Shown: positions 1 through 7,461, numbered from the stretch's first letter. The stretch: DNA of 15,025 nucleotides from Reyranella sp. (GCA_030679805.1 JAUXST010000390.1:1-15025); one strand, 5' to 3'. Made by a program: numbers and translations. The notes: generated from the letters alone by a model not told the origin.

Positions 1-909
1 CGGAGTAGCGCGCACGACCTGCTCGGCCAGCGCCGTGTCGACGCAGGCCTCGAAGGCGATGTCGCGCGACAGTGCCCCCGACGCGCGCATCGCGGCGTGC
101 AGGCGGTCAAACCCTCCGCGGCGGATGACGGGATCGGGACCCCAGAGGCCGAGCGCGCGGTAGCGGTCGATGCAGGCGGCGAAGAGCGGCGTCGCAAGAT
201 CGGGGAAATAATCTTTCAGAAGGCCGGCGATCTCGAGCGCGGGCGTTCGGGCGAACCACTGCAAGGTACGATGGATGGCGCGGGTCATGCGCTGCAACTC
301 GTCGGCGCGCTGGGTGAGCACATCGCGGCGCGTCACCAGCGTGGTGTAGGCGGTGAGGCCGCGCGTGGCGGCGGCGTTCCAGACATGGCCTGCGCCCGAG
401 GCGATCAATCGCTCGGCATAGGGCTGGAACACTTGTATGGCGTCGAGCTTGCCGGCCGCCAGCGCCGCCTCGTTCTCGGCCATGGTCTTGTCGGTGACGC
501 GATCGAGTGCGGCCGGGTCGACGCCGGCCTGGCGGAGATCGTTCGCCAGGCAGATCCAGGGCGTCGGCACTTCCGACACTGACGCGAAGCGCAAGCCCAC
601 GAGGTCCGCAAAGCGGAAGTCAGGCTTGGGTTTCGCGCCGATGATGAAGAACGGATCGCGCGCCACGACATCGCAGAAGCAGACGAGGTCGCAGGCGGGC
701 TCGGCGTCGTGCAGCATCAGCACGCGCAGCGGCCCACCCCACATCACGTCGACTTCGCCCGCGCGCAGCACGCCCACGGCAGCGCCGGGGCTGGGCGAGG
801 GGATCATTTCTACCTCAACGCCCGCCGCGGCAAAGGCGCCGGTCGCCTGGGTGGCATAGAAGGGCGCGTAGAACAGGGCGCGGAAATTTTCGGACAGTCT
901 GATCGTCAT
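1..909 (-). CDS. NMT1/THI5-like ABC transporter substrate-binding protein (3' end outside window)
   Basis: The minus strand is open without a stop from the ATG at 909 to the window edge (303 codons), so the C-terminus is missing; by family length probably only a short tail is lost. The protein begins MTIRLSENFRALFYAPFYAT and continues with features typical of the NMT1/SsuA-type periplasmic-binding fold: an early 'YAPFYAT' segment, a 'GVEVEMIPSPSPG' strand and loop, 'LRAGEVDVMWGGP', and a later 'AALAAGKLDAIQVFQPYAE' segment. These families bind small organic ligands (pyrimidine precursors, sulfonates, aromatics) for ABC import; the ligand here is unknown. The start is supported by GGAGG nine nucleotides upstream. 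No hydrophobic signal peptide is visible, which is odd for an exported binding protein. No permease or ATPase lies next to it inside the window; they may lie to the left. It is divergent from the amidohydrolase at 962. Confidence 0.8.
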   Translation of the reverse strand, partial: MTIRLSENFRALFYAPFYATQATGAFAAAGVEVEMIPSPSPGAAVGVLRAGEVDVMWGGPLRVLMLHDAEPACDLVCFCDVVARDPFFIIGAKPKPDFRFADLVGLRFASVSEVPTPWICLANDLRQAGVDPAALDRVTDKTMAENEAALAAGKLDAIQVFQPYAERLIASGAGHVWNAAATRGLTAYTTLVTRRDVLTQRADELQRMTRAIHRTLQWFARTPALEIAGLLKDYFPDLATPLFAACIDRYRALGLWGPDPVIRRGGFDRLHAAMRASGALSRDIAFEACVDTALAEQVVRATP

Positions 910-911
910 GG

Positions 912-928
912 TCTGCGGCCTCCGCAGA
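912..928 (-). promoter_or_regulatory. Perfect 7-bp inverted repeat over the ribosome-binding site of the NMT1-like gene
   Basis: TCTGCGG, a 3-nt spacer CCT, and CCGCAGA form a perfect 7+7 inverted repeat in the 52-bp divergent gap. On the minus strand the transcript reads UCUGCGG-AGG-CCGCAGA and ends 2 nt before the ATG at 909. The GGAGG Shine-Dalgarno element (minus strand of 919-923) falls in the end of the left arm and the loop. It could be an RNA hairpin that limits translation, or a DNA operator for a dimeric regulator. The repeat is seen directly; its role is inferred. Confidence 0.45.
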
Positions 929-961
929 TATGATAGCGTTGTTGGTGCAAGGGAGGAACGA

Positions 962-1999
962 ATGGCCGCACAAGGAATCGCCCCGGGCTTTCTGCCGGTC
1001 CGGCCGGAGTGGCTGGGCCAGCACCAGGAAGCGGTGCTCGAGCCCGCGCTGCCGATCGTCGATCCGCACCATCATCTCTGGGATCGTCCCGGCAACAGCT
1101 ACCTGCTGCCGGACCTGATTGCCGACACGAGCAGCGGCCACAACATCGTGGCCACGGTGTTCGTCGAATGCCGGGCGATGTATCGCGCCGGTGGCGAGGA
1201 GACTCGCCGTTCGCTGGGCGAGACCGAGTTCGTGAACGGCATCGCCGCCATGAGTGCGAGTGGCGGCTATGGATCCACCAAGGCCTGCCTCGGCATCGTC
1301 GGCAACGTCGACATGCGCTTCGGCGACCGCGCCAAAGGAGCGCTCGAGGCGCACGTGGCACACGCCGGCGACCGCTTCAAGGGCATCCGCAATGTTTCGC
1401 CGTGGCATTCGAGCGGATTGCGCGCCAGCTCGGCCACGCCGCCGGAAGGCCTGCTGCGCGACGCGGAGTTTCGTCGTGGCTTCAGAGCGCTCGGCGAGCT
1501 CGGCCTCAGCTTCGATGCCTGGCTGCTGCACACCCAGCTCGACGACCTGATCGATCTCGCCCGCGCTTTCCCAGGCACCAGCATCGTGCTCGATCATGTC
1601 GGCGGCCCGATCGGCATCGGCCCCTATGCTGGCCGTCGCGCCGAGGCTTTCGCCGAATGGAAGCCGAAGCTCTTCGAGCTGGCGCGCTGCCCCAACGTCA
1701 CGGTGAAGCTGGGCGGCCTCGGCATGCATCTGGGCGGCTTCGACTTTCCCGAGCGGCCCAAGCCGCCGACCTCGGCGCAACTGGCCGAGGCCTGGAAGCC
1801 CTATATCGAAACCTCGATCGAGGCCTTCGGGCCCGAGCGCGCCATGTTCGAGAGCAACTTCCCGGTCGACAAGGGCATGTGCAGCTACGCCGTGCTGTGG
1901 AACGCTTTTAAGCGTCTCGCGGCAGGGTATTCGGCTGCCGAGAAGACGGCGCTGTTCAGCGGTACCGCCGCGCGTGTCTATAAGCTGGCACTGGGGTAG
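962..1999 (+). CDS. Amidohydrolase family protein (COG3618-type TIM-barrel metal-dependent hydrolase)
   Basis: This 345-residue protein belongs to the amidohydrolase_2 group, which includes lactonases and 2-pyrone-4,6-dicarboxylate hydrolase. These act in the cytoplasm on lactones, amides or carboxylated rings. Visible motifs in order: VDPHHHLWD (33-41, the N-terminal metal-site histidines), FVECRAMYR (68-75), FKGIRNVS (139-146), WLLHTQLDDL (187-196), IVLDHVGGPIG (208-218), NVTVKLGGLGM (245-255) and MFESNFPVDK (295-304). In the last motif most relatives have an Asp (FGSDWPV-like) where this protein has Asn299. The ATG at 962 is chosen over one at 908 because GGGAGG (951-956) lies five nucleotides before it and the first 18 codons of the longer form do not resemble the family. 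It diverges from the NMT1-like binding protein and may process its ligand; the substrate is unknown. Its stop is one base from the convergent gene at 2001. Confidence 0.88.
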   Translation: MAAQGIAPGFLPVRPEWLGQHQEAVLEPALPIVDPHHHLWDRPGNSYLLPDLIADTSSGHNIVATVFVECRAMYRAGGEETRRSLGETEFVNGIAAMSASGGYGSTKACLGIVGNVDMRFGDRAKGALEAHVAHAGDRFKGIRNVSPWHSSGLRASSATPPEGLLRDAEFRRGFRALGELGLSFDAWLLHTQLDDLIDLARAFPGTSIVLDHVGGPIGIGPYAGRRAEAFAEWKPKLFELARCPNVTVKLGGLGMHLGGFDFPERPKPPTSAQLAEAWKPYIETSIEAFGPERAMFESNFPVDKGMCSYAVLWNAFKRLAAGYSAAEKTALFSGTAARVYKLALG

Positions 2000-2000
2000 T

Positions 2001-2384
2001 TCATCGGGGCCGGCTGTCCCGACCCATGGTCATGGCCATCGCAATCCCGGTCGTGATCAAGGGAAAGGCAAGGTAGGTGAGGGCAATGTCGGCTGCGTAT
2101 TCTGGCAGCGGCATGCGGAAAACACCGAGAAAGATCGGCAAGTCGATGAGAATGGAGATCGCGGCCCATGCAAAGCCCACTCCCAGCCCTGGCGCCAGCC
2201 CGGTCTCCTCGACGTTTCGAAAGAAATACACCGACGCCGCCACGGTGCAGCCGACGCCAACCACCGCGATCAGGCTTTCGAACAGCGGGCGATTGTTCTG
2301 TCTGACGCTGAAAAGGACAAAGGCCACCGCGAAGGGAACCAGCCAGAGGATGATTCCGTAACCGGCAATCCGCTTCCAGTTCAT
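2001..2384 (-). CDS. Small four-helix membrane protein, function unknown
   Basis: This 127-residue hydrophobic protein begins MNWKRIAGYGIILWLVPF. I see four likely membrane segments, at about residues 8-27, 36-56, 66-88 and 98-120, with short loops and a basic tail (GRDSRPR). I do not recognise a characterised family; it resembles small inner-membrane proteins annotated as hypothetical in proteobacteria. The ATG at 2384 is preferred over one at 2423 because CGGAGGAGATCGAC immediately precedes it, and the extra 13 residues of the longer form are polar and lie across this ribosome-binding site. It is 92 nt downstream of the family-5 binding protein on the same strand, so it could be the last gene of that operon or have its own promoter; I could not find a convincing promoter or terminator in the gap. 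Its stop is one base away from the stop of the convergent amidohydrolase. Confidence 0.7.
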   Translation of the reverse strand: MNWKRIAGYGIILWLVPFAVAFVLFSVRQNNRPLFESLIAVVGVGCTVAASVYFFRNVEETGLAPGLGVGFAWAAISILIDLPIFLGVFRMPLPEYAADIALTYLAFPLITTGIAMAMTMGRDSRPR

Positions 2385-2476
2385 GTCGATCTCCTCCGTG
2401 TCCGAACCTTCCCCAGTCTGCAATGCTGGTCGAACGGCGCCGAAATCCCTTGAGCTGTATCAAGCGCGGCTTATCG

Positions 2477-4042
2477 CTACCGCTTTACCTCGACATTCCA
2501 GAACGCCGTCGCCGAGGGCGGACGCACCCAGCCCGACGTCCGCGCGCTGACGGCTGAGGCGCTGAACCATTCGCCCAGCGGATAGTGCGTGCCTTCGCGC
2601 ATCGCGCGGGTCTGGATGGCGTCGGCGATGACCTGGCGCCTGGCGGCGTCGGGCTCGCGCGCGAAGGCGTCGCGCAGCTCTTCCAGCCTGGCGTCGCACG
2701 GCCAGCCGGCCGAGGCCTTGTCGCAGGCGGCATTGAGGAACAGCGAGGTCACCGGGTTCACCACGTCGAGCACGCCGGTGCTGGAGAGCGTGATGTTCCA
2801 GCCGCGGTCGGGCGGCGGGTCCTTGCGCATGACGCGGGCGAGGTGGCTCTGCCAATCGGCCGGCCGCATGTCGACGGTGAAGCCGACCCGTTCGAGCTGG
2901 GCCTTGGCGACCGGGCCGAGATTGGCGAGCGAGGCGAGGTCGCTCACCTGCAGCAGCACGATCGGACGGCCATCGTAACCCGCTTCCTTGATGAGCGCCT
3001 TCGCCTTGGCGACATTGCCTTCCAGCAGACCCTGCGTGCCGGCATCCGACGCGAGCGGCGTGCCGCAGCCGAAGTAGGATTTGCACAGCCGCCAGAACAC
3101 CGGATCGCCGACGGCGGCTTTCAGGAATTCCGTCTGGTCGATGGCGTAGCCCAGTGCCAGGCGGATCTTGGGATTGTCGAACGGCGGATGCAGCCAGTTG
3201 GGCCGCATGGCGTACTGGTTGGCATAGGCGCCCTTGACCACGGTGACGCCCTTCCTGTTCTCCAGCAGCGGCAGTAGATCGTGCGCCACCGCCTCGACGG
3301 CATCGACCTCGCCGCTCTCCAGCGCGTTCACCGCCGTCTGCGGATCGGCGATCGACAGCCATTCGATGCGGTCGACCTTGGCCACCTTGCCGCCGGCGAA
3401 ATTGGCGGGCGGTTCGGCGCGCGCCACGTACTTGGGATTCTTCACATAGGCGACACGGTCGCCCGGCCGCCATTCGTCCGCCTTGAACATGAACGGCCCG
3501 GAACCGGTCGCGTCCTTGATCTGTTGCGTTGCCGGCGCGGCGGCAACGCGCTTGGGCATCATGAAGGGCACAATGCCGGCGGGCTTGGCGAGCGAGTCGA
3601 GCACCAGGCCGTAGGGTTGCCTGAGTTCCATCCGGATGGTCTTCGCATCGGGTGCCGAGAGGTCCTTCACGTAGTTGAAGAGCTTTAGGCCCATGACGTC
3701 GCGGCTGCCCCAGCGGCGGAGCGAGGCAATGCAATCCTCGGCCGTGACCGGCGTGCCGTCGTGCCAGGCGAGCCCGTCGCGCAAGCCGAAGATGTAGACC
3801 AGGCCGGCGGGATCGACGCTCCATTGGTCGACCATCTGCGGTCGCGGTTTCAGATCGCCGTCGAGGCCGAACAGCGTGTCATAGACCATGTAGCCGTGCG
3901 TGCGGCTGATCTGTGCTGACGCCCAGATCGGATCGAGGATTTTCAGATCCGAATGCATGACGATTTTCAGCGTCGATTGCGCAAACGCCGGCGCGGCAAG
4001 AACAAGCGCCGCAAGGGCGATGAGGATGCGGTGTAGCCTCAC
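2477..4042 (-). CDS. ABC transporter substrate-binding protein, family 5 (peptide/oligopeptide type)
   Basis: This 521-residue protein has a Sec signal peptide: basic MRLHR, a hydrophobic core, then AFA-QS with cleavage near residue 21. It is followed by an SBP_bac_5 domain of the DppA/OppA/NikA type. Diagnostic pieces include LKIVMHSDLKILDPIWASA (25-43), YDTLFGLDGDLKPRPQMVD (54-72), FGLRDGLAWHDGTPVTAED (85-103), and later GSGPFMFKADEWRPGDRVAY and NPKIRLALGYAIDQ. The family captures peptides, amines, glycosides or metal chelates in the periplasm. The start codon is GTG at 4042, with GGAGG eight nucleotides upstream inside the 16-nt gap after the DUF2817 gene. There are no family-5 permeases or OppD/F-type ATPases in this window, so the protein must use a transporter encoded elsewhere or act as a free ligand sensor. 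Co-transcription with DUF2817 and the oxidoreductase suggests its ligand is their substrate (inference). Confidence 0.93.
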   Translation of the reverse strand: MRLHRILIALAALVLAAPAFAQSTLKIVMHSDLKILDPIWASAQISRTHGYMVYDTLFGLDGDLKPRPQMVDQWSVDPAGLVYIFGLRDGLAWHDGTPVTAEDCIASLRRWGSRDVMGLKLFNYVKDLSAPDAKTIRMELRQPYGLVLDSLAKPAGIVPFMMPKRVAAAPATQQIKDATGSGPFMFKADEWRPGDRVAYVKNPKYVARAEPPANFAGGKVAKVDRIEWLSIADPQTAVNALESGEVDAVEAVAHDLLPLLENRKGVTVVKGAYANQYAMRPNWLHPPFDNPKIRLALGYAIDQTEFLKAAVGDPVFWRLCKSYFGCGTPLASDAGTQGLLEGNVAKAKALIKEAGYDGRPIVLLQVSDLASLANLGPVAKAQLERVGFTVDMRPADWQSHLARVMRKDPPPDRGWNITLSSTGVLDVVNPVTSLFLNAACDKASAGWPCDARLEELRDAFAREPDAARRQVIADAIQTRAMREGTHYPLGEWFSASAVSARTSGWVRPPSATAFWNVEVKR

Positions 4043-4058
4043 GGGTGGTTCCTCCGGT

Positions 4059-5138
4059 TCATTTTGGTTCGGCCGCGAGGCCGTTGATCGTCTGCAGGGC
4101 GTAGGCGCGGAATTGGCCGAGGATCATGCCCTTCCAGTCGTCGGCATCGACATAGAAGGCGTCGCGCACGGCGCGGCGGATCTCCGCTCGCAGCGCATCG
4201 GGCGCATCGGGATGTCCGGCGAGCCAGGCCTCGCCGCGCAGCGCGCGCCGCACGGCGGGGCCGGGCAGCGTGCCGTATTCCAGGGTGGTCGGCGTGATCG
4301 CGACGCCGGGGCATTCCTCGGGCGCGAAGCCTGTGATGTGGCCCAGGGTGCGTGGCGACACCGACTCGGCCATCGAACTCACGATCAGGTCGCGACCCCA
4401 CCACGCCCGCGCGCGTGCGAGTGTCTCGGGACTGTGGCGGCCAAAGATCTTCTCGCCGTGGCCGTAGGGGCCGAGGCCGGTATGGACGTCGATCCAGGCG
4501 ATGTGGCGGCGCCAGGTGCCGTGCTTGCGCAGGATCGCGCGGATGATCTTGTTGCTCCAGGCCGGCGCCGTGCCGGAATAGAAGAGGCCGTCGGGATGCA
4601 CGGCCTGGCCGCTGGAGACGCCGGGGTCGCGCCGGCCGGCGAGGCGGGCCATGGCGGCGGCGAGTTCTTCCTCGTTTGCCTCCGATGGCGGCCACGCGGT
4701 GGGCATCAGCAGGTCGTGGATCTCCTCGTAGACCGGGTTCGCGGGGTAGGGTTGACTGAAGTCGCGAAAATTGCGGTTGAGGTCGATGTTGTCCTCGTTG
4801 GTCCGCTTCAGGTGCGAGAAGCCGTAGGGATTGACGGCGTGGATCAGCAGCACGGCGATGCCGCTATCGGTGGCGCGCTGCAGCAGCGGGTCATGGAGGA
4901 GTGCGAGCTGGCAGGCCGAGCCGGAAAAGCCCTCGGGCCCGTGCGTGCCCGAACTCACGATGAGCAGGTTCGGTGCATCGGCGGTGCTGACGAGCGCCGT
5001 GTCCGTGGCGATCTCCTCGCCCTCGGCACCCTTCAGTGGATGGGCGTGGGACTCGATCGCGGCCCGCCGCGCGCCCGCTGCCGCGAGGAAGCGTTGCCGC
5101 GCCTCTCGGTAGCTTTGGGAGAAATGGGCGGCGGTCAT
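4059..5138 (-). CDS. DUF2817 protein, M14-like zinc peptidase/deacylase fold
   Basis: This 359-residue protein has motifs of the DUF2817 branch of the M14 carboxypeptidase/aspartoacylase superfamily. Visible are SSGTHGPEGFSGSA (62-75, with H66 and E69 of the HxxE zinc site), NPYGFSHLKRTNEDNIDLN (103-121) continuing into NRNF with Asn121-Arg122 suited to binding a substrate carboxylate, IDVHTGLGPYGHGEK (216-230, third zinc ligand H219), and TTLEYGT (284-290, likely catalytic E287). All expected zinc and catalytic residues appear present, so an active hydrolase removing an amino acid or acyl group from a small molecule is likely. The substrate is unknown. No signal peptide is visible, so it is probably cytoplasmic. 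The ATG at 5138 is chosen because it has AAAGGA upstream and overlaps the oxidoreductase stop as ATGA, indicating translational coupling; a longer form from 5201 lacks family-like sequence. Confidence 0.88.
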   Translation of the reverse strand: MTAAHFSQSYREARQRFLAAAGARRAAIESHAHPLKGAEGEEIATDTALVSTADAPNLLIVSSGTHGPEGFSGSACQLALLHDPLLQRATDSGIAVLLIHAVNPYGFSHLKRTNEDNIDLNRNFRDFSQPYPANPVYEEIHDLLMPTAWPPSEANEEELAAAMARLAGRRDPGVSSGQAVHPDGLFYSGTAPAWSNKIIRAILRKHGTWRRHIAWIDVHTGLGPYGHGEKIFGRHSPETLARARAWWGRDLIVSSMAESVSPRTLGHITGFAPEECPGVAITPTTLEYGTLPGPAVRRALRGEAWLAGHPDAPDALRAEIRRAVRDAFYVDADDWKGMILGQFRAYALQTINGLAAEPK

Positions 5139-6460
5139 CGGATCCTTTCGTCGAAGAAGTCGAGCGCCCGGAAGGCGCCGCCGATCGCCGGCAGGAACCA
5201 CGGCTTGCCGGTATAGAGCGGAATCATGGGCAGCGGCGCATCGCCAAACGGCATGCGGCCGTGCAGGCGGCCGGCGATCGACCGGCCCATGGCATCGCCC
5301 AGGAAGGGCATCATCGACACGCCCGAGCCGTTGCAGCCCAGCACGAAATGCAGCCCGTCGAAACAGCCGGCATGCGGCAGGGCGTCATAGGTGAAGGCGA
5401 CATTGCCCTGCCAGGTGTGCGTGACCTTGACCTCGGCGAGCTCCGGGAAACGCTTGACCAGGGAGGCGTGCAGCAGCCGGGCACGCTTCTCGCCGTCGAT
5501 CTCGGTGAATCGGGCGCGACCGCCGAAGATCACGCGCTTCCCATCGGGCGAGAGCCGGTAATAGTTCAGCACCCGGCGCGTCTCCGAGAAGGTACGACCG
5601 CGCGGGCAGAGTTTGAGCGCCAGGCCCTGAGGCAGTTCCTCGGTGGCGATGACGTGGCTGGCGATGGGCACGAGGCGGCGCTGCAGCTTGGGCGTCACCC
5701 CGCCGGTGTAGCCGTTGGTGGCGATCACGACATGGCGCGCCTGTATCTCGCCCGCGGTCGTCGTGATCCGCCAGCCGTCGCCCGAGCGCGCGAGGCCGGT
5801 GGCGCGGCAGTGGCCCGCCAGCGTGATCGAATTGCGCCGCTGCACCGCTGCCAGCAGGCCACCGTAGAACAAGGCGGGATGCAGCTTGCCCGCAGTCTCC
5901 AGCACCATGCCGCCGTGATAGTAGCCGCTGCCGATCTCCTGGCGCTGTTCTTCGCGGCTCACCAGATAGCAGTCGGTGGCGCCGCCGGCGCGCAGCTTAT
6001 CGTAGCGCTTACGCAGGCCCTCGTAGTGCGAGGCAGCGCAGGCGCCGAGAAAGCGGCCGCGCTGCTCGAGATGGCAGTCGATGTTTTCCTTCTCCACCAG
6101 ATCGAACAGCCCGCGGTAGGCCTCGACCGCCCAGCCGACGACGTCGCGCACCAGGTCGGGCGCGTAGTCGAGACTCTTGCCGGTGAAACTCTTGCCAATG
6201 CTGAGACCGGCGCTGATCGCGCCGCCGCTGCGCGTGCTGGCACCTGAACCGAATTCCTCGGCTTCGAGCACCACGCTCTGGATGCCGGAATCCGCCAGCG
6301 CCCGCGCAGCGGCGAGGCCGGCATAGCCGCCACCCACCATCACGACGTCGGTGCTTGCGGGCAGCGACGGTGCCTCGATCGCCTGCGGCCTAAAAGCCTC
6401 CCACCAGTAGGGCTCGTCCTTGAAGCTGCTTGCCAGGATAGACTGGCCATTCCTAGGCAT
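5135..6460 (-). CDS. FAD-dependent oxidoreductase, DAO family (gamma-glutamylputrescine oxidase-like)
   Basis: This 441-residue enzyme has an N-terminal Rossmann dinucleotide-binding motif VVMVGGGYAGLAAARALADS (39-58, GxGxxG at 43-48), with a ribose-binding acidic residue in VVLEAEEFGSGAS (about Glu66) and then the STRSGG loop. The C-terminal segment HTWQGNVAFTYDALPHAG and the following GCNGSGVSMMPFLGDAMGR are typical of DAO-family amine oxidases such as PuuB and other YurR-like proteins, which oxidise secondary or gamma-glutamylated amines using FAD. The exact substrate cannot be assigned. The ATG at 6460 gives the usual family length (about 430-440); an in-frame ATG at 6529 lacks a ribosome-binding site. 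It is the first gene of the oxidoreductase-DUF2817-binding protein operon and is divergent from the LysR gene across 97 bp, so LysR control is likely. Confidence 0.92.
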   Translation of the reverse strand: MPRNGQSILASSFKDEPYWWEAFRPQAIEAPSLPASTDVVMVGGGYAGLAAARALADSGIQSVVLEAEEFGSGASTRSGGAISAGLSIGKSFTGKSLDYAPDLVRDVVGWAVEAYRGLFDLVEKENIDCHLEQRGRFLGACAASHYEGLRKRYDKLRAGGATDCYLVSREEQRQEIGSGYYHGGMVLETAGKLHPALFYGGLLAAVQRRNSITLAGHCRATGLARSGDGWRITTTAGEIQARHVVIATNGYTGGVTPKLQRRLVPIASHVIATEELPQGLALKLCPRGRTFSETRRVLNYYRLSPDGKRVIFGGRARFTEIDGEKRARLLHASLVKRFPELAEVKVTHTWQGNVAFTYDALPHAGCFDGLHFVLGCNGSGVSMMPFLGDAMGRSIAGRLHGRMPFGDAPLPMIPLYTGKPWFLPAIGGAFRALDFFDERIR

Positions 6461-6557
6461 GAAAACACTCTTCGACAAAACGTTGAGGATTGGGACTTTT
6501 GGCTTGTCGCCTGGCGGCGTCAAAGTCATTGTCAGAGCACGATAATTCCCTGGAGTT
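6461..6557. promoter_or_regulatory. Divergent control region between the oxidoreductase operon and the LysR gene
   Basis: This 97-bp gap must carry promoters for both directions. On the minus strand TTGACG (6523-6518) is a good -35 match, but the best -10 at 17-nt spacing is only AAAAGT (6500-6495). On the plus strand GATAAT (6541-6546) is a good -10 match without a clear -35. ATTGTC-N7-GATAAT (6528-6546) is an imperfect dyad (5 of 6 pairs) and a candidate LysR binding site; it is not an exact T-N11-A box. A second pair, GACAA (6474-6478) and TTGTC (6504-6508), is widely spaced. The assignments are tentative. Confidence 0.4.
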
Positions 6558-7457
6558 ATGATGATCACGTCGCGCCAGCTCGAAGCGTTTCGCGCCATCA
6601 TGGAGCACGGCACGGTGACGGCAGCGGCCGAGCGGCTGGGCGTGTCGCAGCCGGCGGTGAGCAAGATCCTGGCCGGGCTGGAACTCGAGATCGGCTATCC
6701 GTTGTTCACCCGGATCAAGCGGCGGCTGGCGCCGACCAGCGAGGCGAGGCTGCTCGCGGCCGAGGTGACGCGGCTTTATCACAGCCTCGACCGCATCAGC
6801 GAGATGGCGCGCGAGATCCGCGACCGACAGGTGGGCGACCTGCACGTCTATTCGACGCCGGCGCTGGGCCGCACCGTGCTGCCCGACGTGATGGCGGGCT
6901 TCGTCAAACGCCACGCCAAGGCGCACATCGTGTTCCATGTGCGGAGTTCCACCTACATCAACCAGAAGATGGTCGACCAGCAGATCGACCTCGGCTTCTC
7001 GATGATGCCGTTCGAGCATCCTTCCATGGTGACCGAGGAGCTGAGCCGCGCCGCCGCCGTCTGCGTGCTGCCGGCCGGCCATCGCCTGGCGCGGCGGAAG
7101 GTGATCCGGCCGGCCGACCTGCGCGGCGAGCGCTTTCTCTCGTTCCCGCTCGACGGCCGCATGCGCCACCTGATCGACGCCGCCTTCGAGCAGGAGCGCA
7201 TCGAGCGCAGCCTGCAGATCGACGTCTATTCCTCGGCCGACGCCTGTGCGCTGGCGGCGCGCGGGCTGGGCGTCTCGATTGTCGAGCCCTTCACGGCGCG
7301 CGACTACGAGCGCGACGGCATCGCCGTGGTGCCGTTCGAGCCGCGCATCCGCTACCTGTTCCGCGCCATGCGACCGCGTTTCCGCAAGCCGTCGCGGCTG
7401 GCCGATGCCTTCCTCGACGCAGTGAAGGCGCATCTGCGGACCAACGGCTGGGCCTGA
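6558..7457 (+). CDS. LysR-type transcriptional regulator
   Basis: This 299-residue protein has the usual LysR length and order. The N-terminal winged helix-turn-helix reads ITSRQLEAFRAIMEHGTVTA then AAERLGVSQPAVSKILAGLE (about residues 3-42), followed by the wing with YPLFTRIKRRLAPTSEA and a linker helix. From about residue 90 comes the periplasmic-binding-like effector domain (GDLHVYSTPALGRTVLPDVM and IDLGFSMMPFEHPSMVTEEL). Such regulators activate a divergent operon when a pathway ligand binds. Two adjacent in-frame ATGs exist at 6558 and 6561; GGAG at 6552-6555 is only two nucleotides from the first and five from the second, so translation may really begin at 6561. The likely target is the divergent oxidoreductase operon. 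Its stop is four bases from the stop of the convergent permease gene. Confidence 0.93.
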   Translation: MMITSRQLEAFRAIMEHGTVTAAAERLGVSQPAVSKILAGLELEIGYPLFTRIKRRLAPTSEARLLAAEVTRLYHSLDRISEMAREIRDRQVGDLHVYSTPALGRTVLPDVMAGFVKRHAKAHIVFHVRSSTYINQKMVDQQIDLGFSMMPFEHPSMVTEELSRAAAVCVLPAGHRLARRKVIRPADLRGERFLSFPLDGRMRHLIDAAFEQERIERSLQIDVYSSADACALAARGLGVSIVEPFTARDYERDGIAVVPFEPRIRYLFRAMRPRFRKPSRLADAFLDAVKAHLRTNGWA

Positions 7458-7461
7458 ACGA

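Noticed and set aside
815..1780. A 321-codon minus-strand frame overlapping the first two genes
   Set aside because: It is antisense to the amidohydrolase and out of frame with the NMT1-like gene; no motif supports it.
2449..2464. CTTGA-N6-TCAAG hairpin downstream of the family-5 binding protein
   Set aside because: The stem is only 5 bp and no T-run follows on the minus strand, so a terminator cannot be supported.
3900..6247. Two long plus-strand frames (438 and 403 codons)
   Set aside because: They lie antisense to the binding protein, DUF2817 and oxidoreductase genes, with biased repetitive composition and no domains.
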